From contig OY759217.1 of the NCBI GenBank assembly GCA_963662175.1, positions 51,374,108-51,438,107 of the forward strand: a stretch of DNA of 64,000 bases. Reading direction: 5' to 3'. Origin of the DNA: Aradus depressus. Its lineage: Eukaryota; Arthropoda; Insecta; Hemiptera; Aradidae. The notes under the pieces are model-generated. The model ran no database searches. It had not been told where the DNA came from and worked only from the letters and a program-made list of their open reading frames with translations. A program made the translations under genes and the position numbers. Shown here one piece after another: positions 63,817 through 64,000 of the stretch. Each line of letters begins with the position of its first letter. Position 1 is the first letter of the stretch.

Positions 63817-64000
63817 GTGAGTCTCAACCTTCCACCTCATCTTATTGTAATCCAGCCAATCCGAAGACCTCTTCATACATTCTAGACCAGGAGTCCATGT
63901 TCTAACTCTTCTGTTGCCATGGCTTGATAGCCCGGCTCCAGCCAGGATTTCGTGCAGACTTTATAGCGTTGAGTCATACTCAAAGGAGCAGGTTTTAACT

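Overview
The window is eukaryotic, AT-rich and dense in repeats. It most likely comes from an arthropod nuclear genome, probably an insect. The reasons are spliced genes with GT-AG introns, Jockey, Penelope-like, RTE-like and gypsy retroelement remnants, tRNA-derived SINEs, and an insect-type CRAL-TRIO gene. Several SINE tails carry TTAGG-like units. A hemipteran is my guess only. No prokaryotic feature (operon, CRISPR, IS element) is present.

Layout. 1-20,400 is almost pure repeat: a Jockey-type ORF2 broken by a Penelope-like (PLE) 3' end with hammerhead-ribozyme-like cores, RTE-like tails, a SINE carrying a nested MITE, and two satellites (19/24-bp units at 13,809-15,052; about 120-bp units at 18,085-19,346). 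20,476-34,643 (+) holds an unrecognised spliced gene. It has a signal-peptide exon, an exon with 35-residue repeats, a Cys/Thr/Pro-rich exon, two exons rich in basic residues and Cys, and a last exon made of a Cys-every-fourth-residue repeat. 38,685-47,902 (-) holds a complete seven-exon CRAL-TRIO lipid-binding protein gene (about 301 aa, every splice phase consistent). Its third exon is duplicated in inverted orientation at 50,165-50,637, between SINE tails. 50,640-59,000 is again repeats: a 29-bp minisatellite, SINE pairs, an inverted PLE pair split by a SINE, a gypsy 3' remnant and a pogo-like element. 59,228-63,816 (+) holds the first four coding exons of a reticulocalbin-2-like EF-hand protein whose gene runs off the right edge.

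One tRNA-derived SINE family (SINE-A, full length about 340 bp) supplies about 26 copies or fragments in both orientations and is the main architectural feature. The three genes show no functional link to each other. The most interesting items are the secreted CX3C-repeat protein, the hammerhead-like cores (two of them with a compensatory stem change), the inverted exon duplication, and the SINE insertion that splits a ribozyme-like palindrome.
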